From the NCBI GenBank assembly GCA_032622095.1, contig CP136067.1, positions 48,583,899 through 48,647,898 of the forward strand: DNA of 64,000 nucleotides, in the 5' to 3' direction. Source of the stretch: Siphonodentalium dalli (Eukaryota; Mollusca; Scaphopoda; Gadilida; Siphonodentaliidae). Shown here one piece after another: positions 36,001 to 48,539 of this stretch. Under the pieces are notes generated by a model that saw only the letters and a program-made list of their open reading frames with translations, was not told the DNA's origin and did not search any database. Numbering within the stretch: position 1 is the stretch's first letter; each line of letters starts with the position of its first letter. The translations under genes and the position numbers were made by a program.

Positions 36001-36330
36001 ACTGCCAAAAATAATTTCTTAATAAGAAAACAATTACTTGAAACAATAAATATTAAGAAAATAAATCATGTTTTGAGAAAATATTCCACTCAAGTCTGCT
36101 ACGTTAAGAACATTTAAGAAAATACCATCAGACAGGAGATAGTTTTCTCAAATATGATAGATTTAATCTTGAAACCAGAAAGAATTAAGAAATAAATCTC
36201 TCATTTGAGAAATCATTTTCTTAATAAGAATTTTTTTTTTTTTCAAATAAAAGATTTTTTTTTTAATTTGTTCAGTTTGTTTCAAGAAATGTTTTCTAAG
36301 TTAAGAAATTTGTTATTTAAAAATAAGAAA
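36001..36330 (-). repeat. interspersed repeat starting CACTGCCAAAAATAATTTC
   Basis: Inverted relative of 4912-5222. Both contain TTTGAGAAAACTATCT-like and GTAGCAGACTTG-like words in matching order. Confidence 0.7.
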
Positions 36331-37540
36331 TGATTCGACATAAGACAATGTGTAGAAAAAAATATAACATCAATATTGAGAGAAAAAAAATAATGTACAA
36401 AATTTATATTGGATCGGCTAAGCTGTTGGGTCATTTTATATTTAAATAACCCGTAATATTTAGCCCTTAACTTTGACCAATATACATCTATATATGATTC
36501 TTTGTGTTTGTCACATTCTGGTGATCAAAGTAGGTCAATACATACGAGAGAAACTTGTTCTACGAACACTATATTATATAGTTCTCAAGACTTACCAAAG
36601 TGACAGAAATGTATTAAATATTTCAGTTCCTGTCCGCATGCGAACGCTCTTTATTTAACATTATCATGCAGAAATCTCATCGAACGCTCTTTATAAGTGC
36701 TGAAAATGGACCATTTTTCTCATCCACCAACAAGTCTTTCCTAATCACACAGAGCCCATGTATAATATAAAAATGCCATGTATTTATCATTTTGTTGGTC
36801 CATGCATGGAACGCAGTCCAGATACATAGGCAATCACCAAGTCAAATTCGAAGACTTTAAGTCTTTTTATGAGTCTATGAAAAAGAATTTGGAACATTAT
36901 ACTGTATTGTATCTCTCTCCCAAATTATAGATTGAGGTGTACCATTATGTTATCAAATACCTTCTATATAAGATAGGAGTATTTATTTAGTAATTATTAC
37001 TGAGCTGCATATACTAGCTTTCAATAGGTCCTCTCTATCTACGTCTTTATCAGTTTTGACGACATGATGGGGATCATGCACAACACGGTTAACCAAATAT
37101 ATGTGACGAAGGACATATACTTCACACTTCTATCATTTAACCGGGAACGAGACCCAAAAAATAAATTGAAAAAAAAAGGCTCAAAATGTGTCGCCAGCAA
37201 AGTTGCATATATGCCATACTTTTATTAGAATCCCGATTACCATTCATAAGAGGGGTAGAAATACTGTATAACGGCTAACAGCGGGGTACAAGAAAACTAA
37301 GATGCATGCATCAGGTCGGCCGTGAACTATCTACCATATAATTGTTGTAGCTATCGATTATACATTTTGGAACACCTGTCTGTATGTATGTGTGTATGCA
37401 TGAATGCATGTGTGTATGTGTTATAGACTCTAACACTGCTCGACTCATTCGACTCGGATTTGGTATTTAACGTGTCAACTTGACCTCGCTCATAGGCATG
37501 TTTCTGGACCTTGACCGATCCGACTAAAAAATTGTGTGTA
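36331..37540. other. non-coding stretch with AACGCTCTTTAT motifs and a TGTA microsatellite
   Basis: AACGCTCTTTAT occurs twice in the same orientation at about 36646 and 36682. A TGTATGTGTGTATGCATG tract lies at about 37382-37422. Residual 31 bp minisatellite words (AAGAGGGGTAGAAATACTGT) appear near 37240. No gene seen. Confidence 0.5.
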
Positions 37541-37985
37541 GGACTACTTCGATCCCGGGAGCAATATGGACGGGTCCAATTTCACGTGGGACCATGTTCT
37601 CGAACGTGCTGATGTAGGCATGTTTCTGGACTATTTGGACGGGTCAAATCTTGATCCCGACCTGACTTTGACATTCAAAAAGATCAATTCAAGGTCAAAT
37701 CTGGTAAAACGGAAGTATTTCAACGAAATATAATACCTACTGTTACTTTTGTCCCAGGAGTGTTTCGGGTGGGTCAAATTATGACCCTGACCTGATCTTG
37801 ACATTCAAAATTGTCAATTCAAGGTCAAATCGGGTAAAGCCGGGCGGATTTCGACGGGTATTTTTGTCGTGACTTTTGTCCGGGGAGTGTTTTGGACGGG
37901 TCAAATCGTGACCCGACATGACGTTCACCTTTAAAATGGTCAATTCAAGGTTAAATCGCGCAATTCTCCGAAAATCAGAGGGGAA
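37541..37985. repeat. tandem repeat, about 128 bp period, three to four units
   Basis: GTCAATTCAAGGTCAAATC recurs at about 37683, 37813 and 37938, with TTTTGGACGGGTCAAAT and GACCCGACCTGA words between. Confidence 0.75.
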
Positions 37986-39555
37986 CATCCCGGACGAAGT
38001 AGGGTCCACCAGCTACTATTATATAATTCTAGATTTAGTTACAAACTAAATACCTGTATATTGTACAAAGAAATGTTTGACAAATATATCTGTATCAATA
38101 TTACCATACGGGTCATTAAAATAGATACGACGAAACAAATTTTGAAGGGTGCATGGTATCAGGTAAATTTTTATATTTCAAATGATGACAGGAATGCGGA
38201 AAGTTGAAGTACCTACGTAATACTGACTATCCGAATGAAGAGATATACATGTATATAAAAACAAAAATAGAAGATGACTGCTGGCGACAATGTTTTCCAA
38301 AAAAATTCAAAGCATTCGATAGCTCCCATCTAGTTGTCAGCCCGAAGATCAATATAAAGTGTGGTGACTATCAGATAAGGGATATGACTGTACAGTTGCT
38401 AAACAATTCAGTCACGCGAAAGAGGATCAAACAGTAAGATACCAAATTGCTGCCCGTGGTAATGTTTTTTAACGAAATTCGGAAAAATTTGATTACTCTC
38501 ACCCTGGTTATCCAGAAGATCATTGTGGAATCTGGTGACGATCGGACAAGGGGTGTTGTCTGTAGGATCAACCAAATTATTTAGCCATAAAAATAGTAAA
38601 ATTCCAGATCACCGCTGGCAGTGATGTCTTCACAAGGACAGCTTGAGAACAAAACATGGCTCACATCTAGCGGTGACCCAAACTATCCACGTGAGAAAAA
38701 GTTCTCCAATAAAAGCTGGCTGCAGGGTGCGCCAATTGATTCAAATTCGAAATTTAACAGGGTGTACTGCTTGTGGCCATGTTTTCCCCGCATATTTGAT
38801 AGACTTATGGACAAAACCACTGAATCCGTTGAATCAATATACATGTATACATGGATTAATTTATATGCATTGTTATACACAGTACTGGTATATAAAGGTA
38901 CTGAAAATAACAATATTACTAGTATACACAAAATAAACCATATATCATGGCTATGGGTTCTAATATCCGAATATGACAGCTGATAACTTGGTGTGAATTG
39001 AAGAGTCTCAAGCATATCTAACCCTCCACGTTAGAAACATGCCATTAAATGTCATAAGTATAATCTAGCTTGAGGACAGAAGTTATCCATAAAACCCCCC
39101 TTAATTCAACCAGGTCCTCGCGCGATGTATGGTCGATCACATGATGATCTAGGGGGGATTAGAATTGTTGTATAAAAACAGCACCGCATGTAAATATAAA
39201 ATAAAATAGTGCTACATCTTATTACAGATTATTGCCATATATAATCAGTGACTATACAGACAGTCTGACAAAATAAAGTTTCAGTGACACTCTATCCGAA
39301 GAGGGGAATAATTCCATCTGTTACAGTCAATGGAGCAATTATTAATCTGGAAAGGTGAAATTTCTAACTAATACTAGATATCGACATGACGCGATAACAT
39401 ATAACGTAAATGCAATATGGCCGCTGGCGACCATTTTTTCCTATAAAATTAAAAAAATATTTGATAGCTCTCATCTGATAGATCAATATCAAGATAAATA
39501 TGAAGTTTAGTGATGATCGGATGAGTGAAGTGGACTGTGCTAAACGGTTTAGTAA
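37986..39555. other. non-coding stretch with diverged AAGATGGC-array fragments
   Basis: Segments at about 38220-38620 and 39390-39550 resemble units of the 160 bp array (ATAGCTCCCATCTAGTTGTC; ATATGGCCGCTGGCGACC). Overlapping frames near 38620-39015 on both strands show no known domain. Confidence 0.5.
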
Positions 39556-39870
39556 TGCTTAAAAAGATTTTTACCTTAATATATTTTTATGTTCACTTTA
39601 TAAACTTCACTGAGTCATCTTTGTCATGTATTGAGTTTGATATCTTTTGTTAACAGTTTATAAATCATGTATGTCTCATGTTTGTTATTTTAATTTATGT
39701 GTTTATTATCATTAAATAAAGTTGCATTCCTTAAAAAGATTCTTACCTCAATGTTTTTATGTTCACTTTATAAACTCCACTGAGTCATCTTTGTCATGTA
39801 TTGAATTTGATATCTTTTGTTAACAGTTTATAAATTATGTATGTCTCGTGTTCGTTATTATATTATATAC
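39556..39870. repeat. tandem duplication of about 176 bp
   Basis: TTCACTTTATAAACT(T/C)CACTG and ATCTTTTGTTAACAGTTTAT occur twice, about 176 bases apart, the second copy incomplete. Confidence 0.8.
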
Positions 39871-41088
39871 ACTTTATAGTGTGATTCAGACCGAAAACAA
39901 AATGAATAAAATCAACAAATTTGTAAATTTAAAAACAATTCAAACGTTGTTGTATTCCATGTCCCAGCCCGGACATATACACCAAATTTCAATAATATTC
40001 ATTGAGAAACAACGGACCAAACGCCATATAACACCCCGTATGCATCTTTTATTCCGAGTTGGCCTTTTATTCCGAGTTGGCACTCGCCGATTGGGGCGAG
40101 TTAGCCCTGAGGCGAGTACGCCGATTCCGACACCTTTTCTATTTGCAGCAGGTTAAGTTTACGCGTAATTTAAATCACAAAGTTCCCCAATTGGTATCGT
40201 AAATAGAGCGACCTTATTTGACAGAGAATGCCTCTGTTATTGATTATAAAGTTGCTAAACATTAAATACGACAATTCACATGCTCGTTCAAGCGCAGTAG
40301 TCTATTTTCCCCATGTTAAAGGACATCCACAAATACTAAATAACGCTAACTTACTGCCGAATGTTTTACACGACAACTGTTAACATATTTGGGCTGAATT
40401 CATCTGACGCGGTATTATTCCTCAAAATAAACAACAAAACCATCGTTACTTGGAAATGTAGTTTGGGCTAACATTTACATAAATCCTCCATATCATTATT
40501 CCGACACACACGTCAGATGAAAAACTCACATGAAGTAACCGGCCAAATTGGCCGAAATGAATCCAGTGCATGTGCTGCCTAAATATGATCGGAATCCCGC
40601 GTATACCAAAGAGAGGGGGTTGGTGACACAATCGGGGGACTCCGTTTGGTGTCCAGGTTAGAATTTACAAATGCAGTGCACCCATTGACACAAGCACGAA
40701 ATCCAGAAATTCCATTTGCACCCCGTACTTGGTAAGAAATTTTTAATTTTCCATCTACATGGTATATCCAAATTTTCAACATTTGCTAAATTTCTGTCTG
40801 GTACGGCACTACTATATGCCTCGGTTGTCCTAATTGGTGGCCATGTGTATATCAGACCTCAAATTTTACCGACGGTAGCTTAAAGTAGGACAATATTTAA
40901 CTTTTGTTCTTAAGATTTAAATAGAAAATTAAATTATATCAGAACTATTCTACCTATCCCACAACTGCTGAAATTTTAAACTGTTGTAAAGTTGGTGCCA
41001 ACTTGGTGGTGAGAGATCCCAAAACTTCAGCCCCCTGTCACCAGGCATCTGGTCACTCGTTATAGTATAATATATAAATGCACAATAC
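39871..41088. other. non-coding stretch downstream of the Toll-like receptor
   Basis: No gene seen. Part of it would be the 3' UTR of the minus-strand receptor gene. I found no clear polyadenylation signal close to the stop codon. Confidence 0.4.
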
Positions 41089-43492
41089 TTATACACGCGA
41101 TTCGATCATTTCCATTTCCGATATTTGCTCAACATCAGTTCTTTCCAGGAGTCGGCAAGAATCAGTTGGCACAACAGCATCGGTATCCCGGCATCTCGTT
41201 AATACGTCTAACTCCCGTCGTTTATTTAACACGTCTGCTATTCCCACCAAAAGCGTCTGCCAAAACATTTCATCTTTTGCCGCGTCGCCAGTGTACAGTA
41301 ATATCGTCTTTTTATCGTAATAGTAACCCAACACGCCTGGAATATCTCTCTGCTTCATCTTATCCAAGAAAACTGGTAAAATCGGCTTCTTTTCTGCCCA
41401 AGTGAAAGAAGTTTCTAAATTTGCCCATGTGCTTTTAACAAAGTTTTCACTTATAATCGGTATGGTGCACCGACAAGATCGAATTCCTTTTACAATCTCC
41501 TCGTCAATGTAGCCCGGAACTTTTAAATGTTTATCGTTTATATAAGAGTACGTCCCCCTCCGTCTGAATCAACTGTTGAAGGCCAGGGTTGAGCTTATTA
41601 AACAGTTTTAACGCGAAGTCTTTGTCTTTTGCACAATAAGCAACGAAGACCCTATCTGTTGCGTCCACTCGCTTGTTCCTGTATCGCCAAAATCGGAACT
41701 TCACTTTCAATTTCAAAAATAGCAGCCCTTTCTTGTAACAAACGACACCAACTATGATACCGACAAGTACGGCACCAGCACACGATAGAGATATTTTAAG
41801 CAAAAGAGCATAACACAGAAACTGGATATCATCTTGGTGTACCTCAAGGAGCTTCCGATGTTCCGAATTCATGTCACATTCATAAGTTTCTGGATCAACG
41901 AGTGCACCTTTAATGTTCTTAAGTTGGCCGATGAATTCTAAGTGTTCACACGAACAAACAAACGAATTTCGAAGTAAATTCACGAAACTACGATTCCTCT
42001 CAAGAAACAAGAGTGCATTTATATCTTTCAAAGAATTGTCGGCGATATACTTTATATGATTGTTTTTCAAGTCCAGTAACTCTAGATTTATCATGTGACT
42101 AATCTTCAGAGTGAACTCGCCCAGTTCGTTGCTGGAAAGATCAATCACGCGCAATTGGGCGTTATTCATGAAAATGTCGCTGGGCACACTATTTAGATGG
42201 TTGCGTGAGATGTCAATAAATTCAAGGTTTTCCGCATATGAAAATATTTCGACCACGGGAAAGTTTGGGCTTGTTCCGATCTGATTTCCTCCAAGCTTAA
42301 CGACCCTCAGAAGTTCCAGATTTATAAATACAGTTGGTGTGAAATATGTAATGTTATTATTTCTGACATCTAATTCTCGCAATTTGATAAACATTCGAAA
42401 TAGTTCCAGTTCAAACCGTTCTATTCCTGTGTTCTTCAGAGAAATCATTTGTATGGAATTATACGGACTCCATGCTGGACACGGATAATGTAAAAAGCAC
42501 GGTGGTATTAAAGTATTATCTTCAATTATGATTTCAGTTAAATTTTCAGGAAATGATATGATATTACCGTCGCACGACTTCCAACGGCTTTCTTCTTGAC
42601 AACTTTTATCCGATTCTAGCATATATCTGGACATTCTAATCTGCCTGGATACTAACTTCTTCAGAGAAGGATAATCTCCGAACACCTCAATACTTTTCCA
42701 ACTAGAATCCCCTCCGTATGTTGTTATGTATACATCCGATAAGTACAGAACTTCCAAGCTGTGAAATATAGAACGATTGCCATAATCCTGAGCTACATGT
42801 ACATAAGCCTTGTTTATCAAGAGTGTTCCAGTACGGGATATATCCAATACTTTCAAACTAAATTCCATTAAAGTCTGTAAGAATTTCAAACTAACGACAG
42901 TGGCTGCTAGTGATCCTCTCCACCTGTTTGTCATACTCATGTTCAAGTGAACCAGAGGGGTGTGGTATATATGTTGAAGAAGATCCGCAGCGTCATCGAA
43001 TCGCAGATCATCACTATTGCTAACGTTAAGTTCTTCGAGCTTATTAAAATGTTGCAATGCGTTCCGTTCCCATAATGGTGGATTAACATGAGCAATTGTT
43101 GCTCGCCGTACGTTGGTGAGGCGTTGGAATGTCTTACCATTAATACGTAGGGTTGCTTGCCACGTAGGATACAGTCCAAAATCTTCAACTGACTCCCAGG
43201 AAGTATCATTGAACAAATTATCAACATTACTACCAGCCTCGTATCTCGGGCCGAGAAATACATCTACAGCGTGTATCCCGGCAGGCACTTCAATGGATGT
43301 AATCGATCTAGTTACATGTTTTTCGCAATTTACCAAAAGCTTGCCAGAAATCTGGTTACAGACACACTGTTCGGAACAGGATAGCGATGACCATGTCTCA
43401 TGTGGGAAAAGAACAGCAAAGAACATGACGACAAACGAAGAAATAAATGGACTTCCATCATTACAAAATTTAAAACGAAAGTTTGTATCCAT
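41089..43492 (-). CDS. Toll-like receptor (LRR-TM-TIR), single exon, one-base frameshift in the TIR domain
   Basis: This is a type I membrane receptor of innate immunity; family members sense microbial or endogenous ligands through leucine-rich repeats and signal through a cytosolic TIR domain. From ATG at 43492 the frame shows a hydrophobic signal segment (about residues 14-30), a Cys-rich N-terminal cap (CSEQCVCNQ, about 39-56), diverged leucine-rich repeats clearest at 347-485, a C-terminal cap (FVCSCEHLEFIGQL through C539 and C560), a transmembrane helix (about 563-586) and a TIR start DRVFVAYCAKDKDFAL (613-628). The frame then stops at 41531 after 653 residues. In the next frame the TIR domain continues in order: TYSYINDKHLKVPGYIDEEI, IPIISENFVKSTW, KKPILPVFLDK and, near the end, DEMFWQTL, to TAA at 41089. 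One extra G in the run of five at 41554-41558 (plus-strand Cs) accounts for the shift; without it the protein would be about 800 residues. It is intronless, like many animal Toll-like receptors. The shift may be a sequencing error, a polymorphism or true inactivation. Confidence 0.93.
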
Positions 43493-43878
43493 CGTCGATT
43501 CAGGGTTGTTTACAGTTCCTTACATGTATATTACGGAATATTATAACACCATGTATAGTCCTGGTATATCTTCAACAAATTTACCGCAAGTTTTAACAGT
43601 GCAACATACCTCGACACAGGAGAATCACTTTGGTTAAAACACAAACCAAAAGTAAAGAAGGAAATTCCTAACGATATAGAGATTATGTTCCTAGCGTTGT
43701 TTTAAGCTGGAGTACGATCCCACGCTGTATATCTTTGGTTACTTGAAGATCAATCGTTATATACTACTCTATAAGAACCAGCTATCTCTAACGCAACACC
43801 TAGTTCTTGATTATTTAAATCGTTTGTAAATATACCCGACCCAACGTCCTTACCGAGATAATCACTTCATAATAAAGC

Positions 43879-43886
43879 TATATATA
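43879..43886 (-). promoter_or_regulatory. possible TATA box of the Toll-like receptor gene
   Basis: TATATATA reads GCGTATATATAGC on the minus strand, about 390 bases before the start codon. AT-rich background makes such matches common. Confidence 0.25.
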
Positions 43887-44574
43887 CGCAGAAACTCTGA
43901 GATATATCGTCAATACAACACAAAGAACACGACAATAATCATATGACAAACCAAAAGGGTATTCCCCTTTGTGCGCGGTCACCCCGACCAGATTATTTAC
44001 AATTCTGTCAAACTATTATACTCGACGAGGATGAATACATTTTGACAACGGATATAAAAAGACTAGAATGGCAGTCCCGATCTGATTGGCCCATCTCCTT
44101 TGAGAACAGGGCGCCATTGCGGTTATTTGCTGATCATATCAGGGCAAATGTCGTAAACAAGTCCAAGTGTTTCTCATTTGCTTTGTTTATGGCGACTTCA
44201 AGTTACTTTACAAATCTACTTCTTTCGACAATTTATAACACACAAATCAGCCCTCTACCAATGGAAGTTATCTAATGAGCTCCGGTGGCCGACCTTTATT
44301 TACTGTAAAGATCTTTAAAGTAGTGTGAAACACTCAGGTAGGGTAATCAGATATAAATGGAGAATAATCTTGCTAAAAGTAGATTTTTTAGAAATATTAT
44401 ATCCAAATTGACAACACATACCATCATTCTTATATATTAATTAAATACAGTGACTCTCGATGACGAAATCGTTTTCGCTAGTTTATCGCCGACAGTTGCG
44501 TCCCGAATCGAGATGTACATGTAACTATTTACAATTCTGCGCAGTTCTGACGATGTTTTCTACACTCTTAAACG
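43887..44574. other. non-coding stretch upstream of the Toll-like receptor
   Basis: A 110-residue plus-strand frame (43943-44275) starts with ATG, but it has no recognised domain or splice context. I treat the region as upstream intergenic DNA. Confidence 0.4.
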
Positions 44575-45375
44575 TTTTGGTTTTTTAAAATACCAAATTT
44601 GGTTTTGAACTTTGTCCCATATATGTAACCAAATTAGGTATTGATCAAAACCAAATACCAAGCGTCAACTGGTTTTGATAAAAACCAAAATTGGTTTTGA
44701 ACTGTTGTCCCATATATGTAACCAATTGGTTTTGATCAATACCATATACCACAGTACCAATTTTGGTTTTGATCAAAACCAAATGGTATTGAGCACTTGA
44801 TCAATATATGAAACCAATTTTGGTTTTGATCAAAACCAAATGGTATTGAGCAATTGATCAATATATGAAACCAATTTTGGTTTTGATCAAAACCAAATGG
44901 TATTGAGCACTTGATCAATATATGAAACCAATTTTGGTTTTGATCAAAACCAAATGGTATTGAGCAATTGATCAATATATGAAACCAATTTTGGTTTTGA
45001 TCAAAACCAAATGGTATTGAGCACTTGATCAATATATGAAACCAATTTTGGTTTTGATCAAAACCAAATGGTATTGAGCACTTGATCAATATATGAAACC
45101 AATTTTGGTTTTGATCAAAACCAAATGGTATTGAGCACTTGATCAATATATGAAACCCATTTTGGTTTTGATTAAAACCAAATGGTATTGAGCACTTGAT
45201 CAATATATGAAACCAATTTTGGTTTTGATCAAAACCAAATGGTATTGAGCAATTGGTTTCATTCAAAATACAAATTGGTATTGAACTTTTGTCCCATATA
45301 TGTAACCAAATTAGGTTTTGATCAAAACCAAATACCAAGCGCCAACTGGTTTTGATCAAAACCCAAACTGGTTCC
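44575..45375. repeat. 57 bp tandem array with a perfect 20 bp palindrome in nearly every unit
   Basis: Nine units of exactly 57 bases start at 44757 and run to about 45252. Each contains TTGGTTTTGATCAAAACCAA, its own reverse complement, and a second TTGATCAA; unit 8 has one change (GATTAA) that breaks the long palindrome. Flanking segments on both sides (about 44600-44700 and 45265-45375) are direct repeats with TTGTCCCATATATGTAACCA and CCAAATACCAAGCG. A 223-residue minus frame across it results only from the unit being 19 codons long. Confidence 0.93.
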
Positions 45376-46546
45376 TTTTTTGCACAATTTATTGATAAAT
45401 GTGCCATACAACATACTTATGCAACCTTTAAGGGTACTGTACACTAAATCCACCCATTTATTGTACCATATCCATACTCAACAAAATATATGCAACACAT
45501 GAATGAATTTGGTTTTCCAAGTTCGAAATGTAAAATTATAATGAAAACTAAGTTATGACCCAAGTCATAAATTGATTTTTATTATAATTACCAATCCATT
45601 GATATATTAAAGGGCTAATTATAAAAAGGCTTTAGACAGTCTGAAACAGATGCCACCAGATTCCATTTCCAGTACAAAAATTCAGCTGATCACTTGCATG
45701 CTACAGGCTATCAAATTTCTATATTATGCCTTTCATACCCTCCCACAAACATACATGTACATGTATATCGGTTCTTTTTGCCAATTGGTCAAATCTTAAA
45801 TTATACGAAAACCCATTATTTTTGATGGCTTCTACCATAATACTGTTGGTTGCCAAGTAAACAGAAAATAAACGGTGACCATGTAATTTTTTTGTTTACG
45901 GTTATCACTTATTTACTGTTTACACAGTCCTGAAATTATTATGATAGAAACAGTTGGTACGCAAACAGTCAAGTGTTTCTCACATAATTTTGTGATTAAT
46001 TTTTCAAGTGTGCATGCTGGCATAGAACTAAATTCCACAAGATGCTGCAAGATGTGGCAAATTACATGTAAAATTTCCTGAAATCACAAACCTCTGAGGA
46101 CTATTCTACCATTTAAGTGCTGCCAGTAACCTTAAATTGAGGCATGTAATTTGCCTGCACATGTGAGGGCCACCCCATTCATGAATCATATCATAAGCAA
46201 CCAAAATTAATAGTCGAAGATGAAGTAAATTGTCCAAATGACATAATTGGTTGCATCAATGTTGAATGAAGTTTTAAGATAAACATCAATGAAGACACAG
46301 TGAGATTTTGAAAATTAAACTTTAATTCAAACATATCCAGCAGGAATAATTGTCATCCTAGCCATTCTTCCACAGCAGTGTATACTCCTGATGTATGTGC
46401 ACACCTCACCATTGCAACAATTGCAATGAATTAACACTTAATATATAGTTCATCACACCCTTCTTATATTGAACATTCCCAAGAATGACAGCTCATCTGT
46501 TTTTACACCTGTCATGCAGTAGAAATTTAAAGATCAGCAAACTCCT
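45376..46546. other. non-coding stretch
   Basis: Begins with a diverged repeat end (TTTAAGGGTACTGTACACT, compare 14113). No gene seen in the rest. Confidence 0.4.
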
Positions 46547-46761
46547 TTATATTCGCATCTGATGAATATAGCAGCACTTGACAGCATAGCATGTTACTAA
46601 CTTCCCACAGGCTGCACCACACTTGTATATTGTGGTGCAATATTTATGAATGAAAAGTTGACGAATAACATATTGTATCTGCACAGATAACACACATGCC
46701 TCCTCTGTATGCTGTGCACATTCTGGTACTAAAGTTTCCAATGCCAGTGAACGAACATACT
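46547..46761 (-). CDS. possible terminal exon of an unrecognised gene
   Basis: After a good acceptor (GCATTTCTTTTCAG) the frame is open for 71 codons to a TAA. The encoded stretch is unusually Cys-rich, with 11 cysteines, including KCGAACGKLVTCY and KCCYIHQ. Cys patterns such as these occur in extracellular or metal-binding proteins, but no family is recognised. No matching upstream exon was found, and phase at the acceptor requires one preceding base. It could be a chance frame. Confidence 0.27.
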
Positions 46762-47694
46762 CTGAAAAGAAATGCATAAAATACTATGTTTAGGAAAAGT
46801 CAGATTTAAAGACATATATTGCAGACATATTTCATTGAATATTAAAAGCATTGTTAGGACATGGCAAAATATGCCCATGGCAATTCCAACAAAATGCCTT
46901 TAACTCTGGTGAAATTGACGTGCTGAACCAAAACTCAAACTTGACCTGTATTTTGTACATTAAAACACACACATTTCAAATTTCATTCAACTCAGTTGAG
47001 ACTATCTAAAGTTATCATCTGACATCTGGAATCCAAAAGCGAACTAACAGACAGACATGCAGCATAATACATCCCCTTTTTTAAACAGGCATATATGGGT
47101 GCATATAAACAATCAGTTAGTATCCAAACACTATCCCCACTGGAATTATGTAGCAAAAACCTGAGATTAAGAACTAAAATTCCAACCATATCCACTGTAG
47201 CATTTCAGAGAATACAACGGTTGAACCACGCACAAATGTAAACATTTACTACTTTATTCAGGGCACCTTATTGAGTATAAACATTACTGAAATGATTGTC
47301 CCACTACTATTATACTAGTCACTGACTTTAATTGTTGTTTTCTGACTATTTGGATAAATTATTTTGGCATGATTGTTTATTATTCCATCAGCAGGTCCGG
47401 GAACACCTCACTGGATTGTTTCACATCACTTTAATTTGTCTTTAAAAGCACATCAGGTTATTGGATATTTACCAGGCCATTTATAAGGCTATCATGGCTA
47501 TGGTTTATATAGTGTCATCAGTATTCTGAGAATTAAATTGCAAAATGCAGTGATTATTCCCCCCCCCCCCAATTGCCCCTGTTTTTTTAATCTCCAGTTA
47601 CCCTTCACAGGTATTATTTTATTTAGTCTTATTCCATACCATGACACTTAGAAGTACACAATCTGGTAGACATTATTGAGGCCCCCACCCCCTT
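46762..47694. other. non-coding stretch
   Basis: No gene seen. A run of 12 Cs lies near 47560. Confidence 0.4.
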
Positions 47695-47905
47695 TTTCGT
47701 ACGCCGTATTCCATGCCCTGTTATGAGGTACGCCGTATTCCGGCCCCTGTGTTAGGAGGTATTCGGTATTCAAAAAATACCGGTATTCGTACGCCGACCT
47801 TCAAAAACATGAAGTTTTCATATATTTTTATGTATTCCATATGGCTGTTAACTGGTATTCCGTATGCCACCCTCTGTGTTAAGTGGTATTCCGTATTCCA
47901 TGGGG
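47695..47905 (-). repeat. dispersed repeat with TACGCCGTATTCC motifs
   Basis: Several GTACGCCGTATTCC and GGTATTCGGTATTC words occur. It is the reverse-strand relative of 2130-2260. Confidence 0.65.
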
Positions 47906-47999
47906 GTGGGGATGGGGGCCTCATTATTTGTTTGGACTCTTTTCCATAGGTAGGGAATTTAGACCTAAATTCAACAAACATACAACATAAGGCTTTTTG

Positions 48000-48365
48000 T
48001 TAAAGGTGCACAATCTGATCTGATTGTCCCCGGATCATCCAGTTACAACATGAACAACAACGGAAATTTACACCGAAAGCCAATAGTCATCCAACATTAC
48101 TTTTCATAATGTTATCTTCCGAAATTGATTTGCGATGACCTTGCGAGACCTCTCAATATCTTTTATATCTGCATATTTCTAGAAGAAGTCAGTGGAATGT
48201 TTGGTAGGCTGACAAATAATCGAGGTGGATAAAATTACTAGCAACAGATTTGATAACTCAGAGCTTTGAGGGATAGGATCCTCAACTCAAATAAAATATT
48301 ATTTAAACCCGAAGCTGAAGAAATAGTTATTTAGGGGGCGTCAAATCAGATTATACATGTACATC
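48000..48365. mobile_element. degenerate foldback MITE, TTAA family
   Basis: The left part starts TTAAAGGTGCACAATCTGAT; the right part has GAGCTTTGAGGGATAGGATC, AACCCGAAGCTGAAGAAATA and GTCAAATCAGATTATACATG. It matches the family at 18486, 25083, 26854 and 49757 but is heavily substituted. Confidence 0.6.
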
Positions 48366-48539
48366 TTCTAAGTGATGCGTATTTATATAAAAACTTACAT
48401 TTACAGTTGTAAATTGAATACATCCAAGTTCCAACTTTGGTCCAGTGTATGTCTTCCAGTCAATTTACTTCCACAGCAAGACTTCTAGCTGACAGTCCTC
48501 TATAAAATATAACATACATGTCTTATAAAATGATACCAA
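48366..48539. other. short non-coding stretch between two foldback elements
   Basis: On the minus strand a fair donor (AAAT|GTAAGTTTT) follows a possible acceptor, but all frames between them contain stops, so no coding exon is supported. Confidence 0.3.

Noticed and set aside
38621-39015. overlapping 97-120 residue frames on both strands
   Set aside because: They lie in diverged repeat sequence, and none shows a domain.
43113-43637. 174-residue plus-strand frame
   Set aside because: Antisense shadow of the Toll-like receptor coding sequence and its upstream region.
43943-44275. 110-residue plus-strand frame with ATG, divergent to the Toll-like receptor
   Set aside because: No domain, no splice context and no recognisable similarity; length is within chance for this composition.
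44736-45407. 223-residue minus-strand open frame
   Set aside because: It exists only because the 57 bp repeat unit is a multiple of three and lacks stops in that frame; the protein is a 19-residue repeat with no other support.
48420-48510. possible minus-strand exon with acceptor and GTAAGT donor
   Set aside because: All three frames between the sites contain stops, so it cannot be coding.
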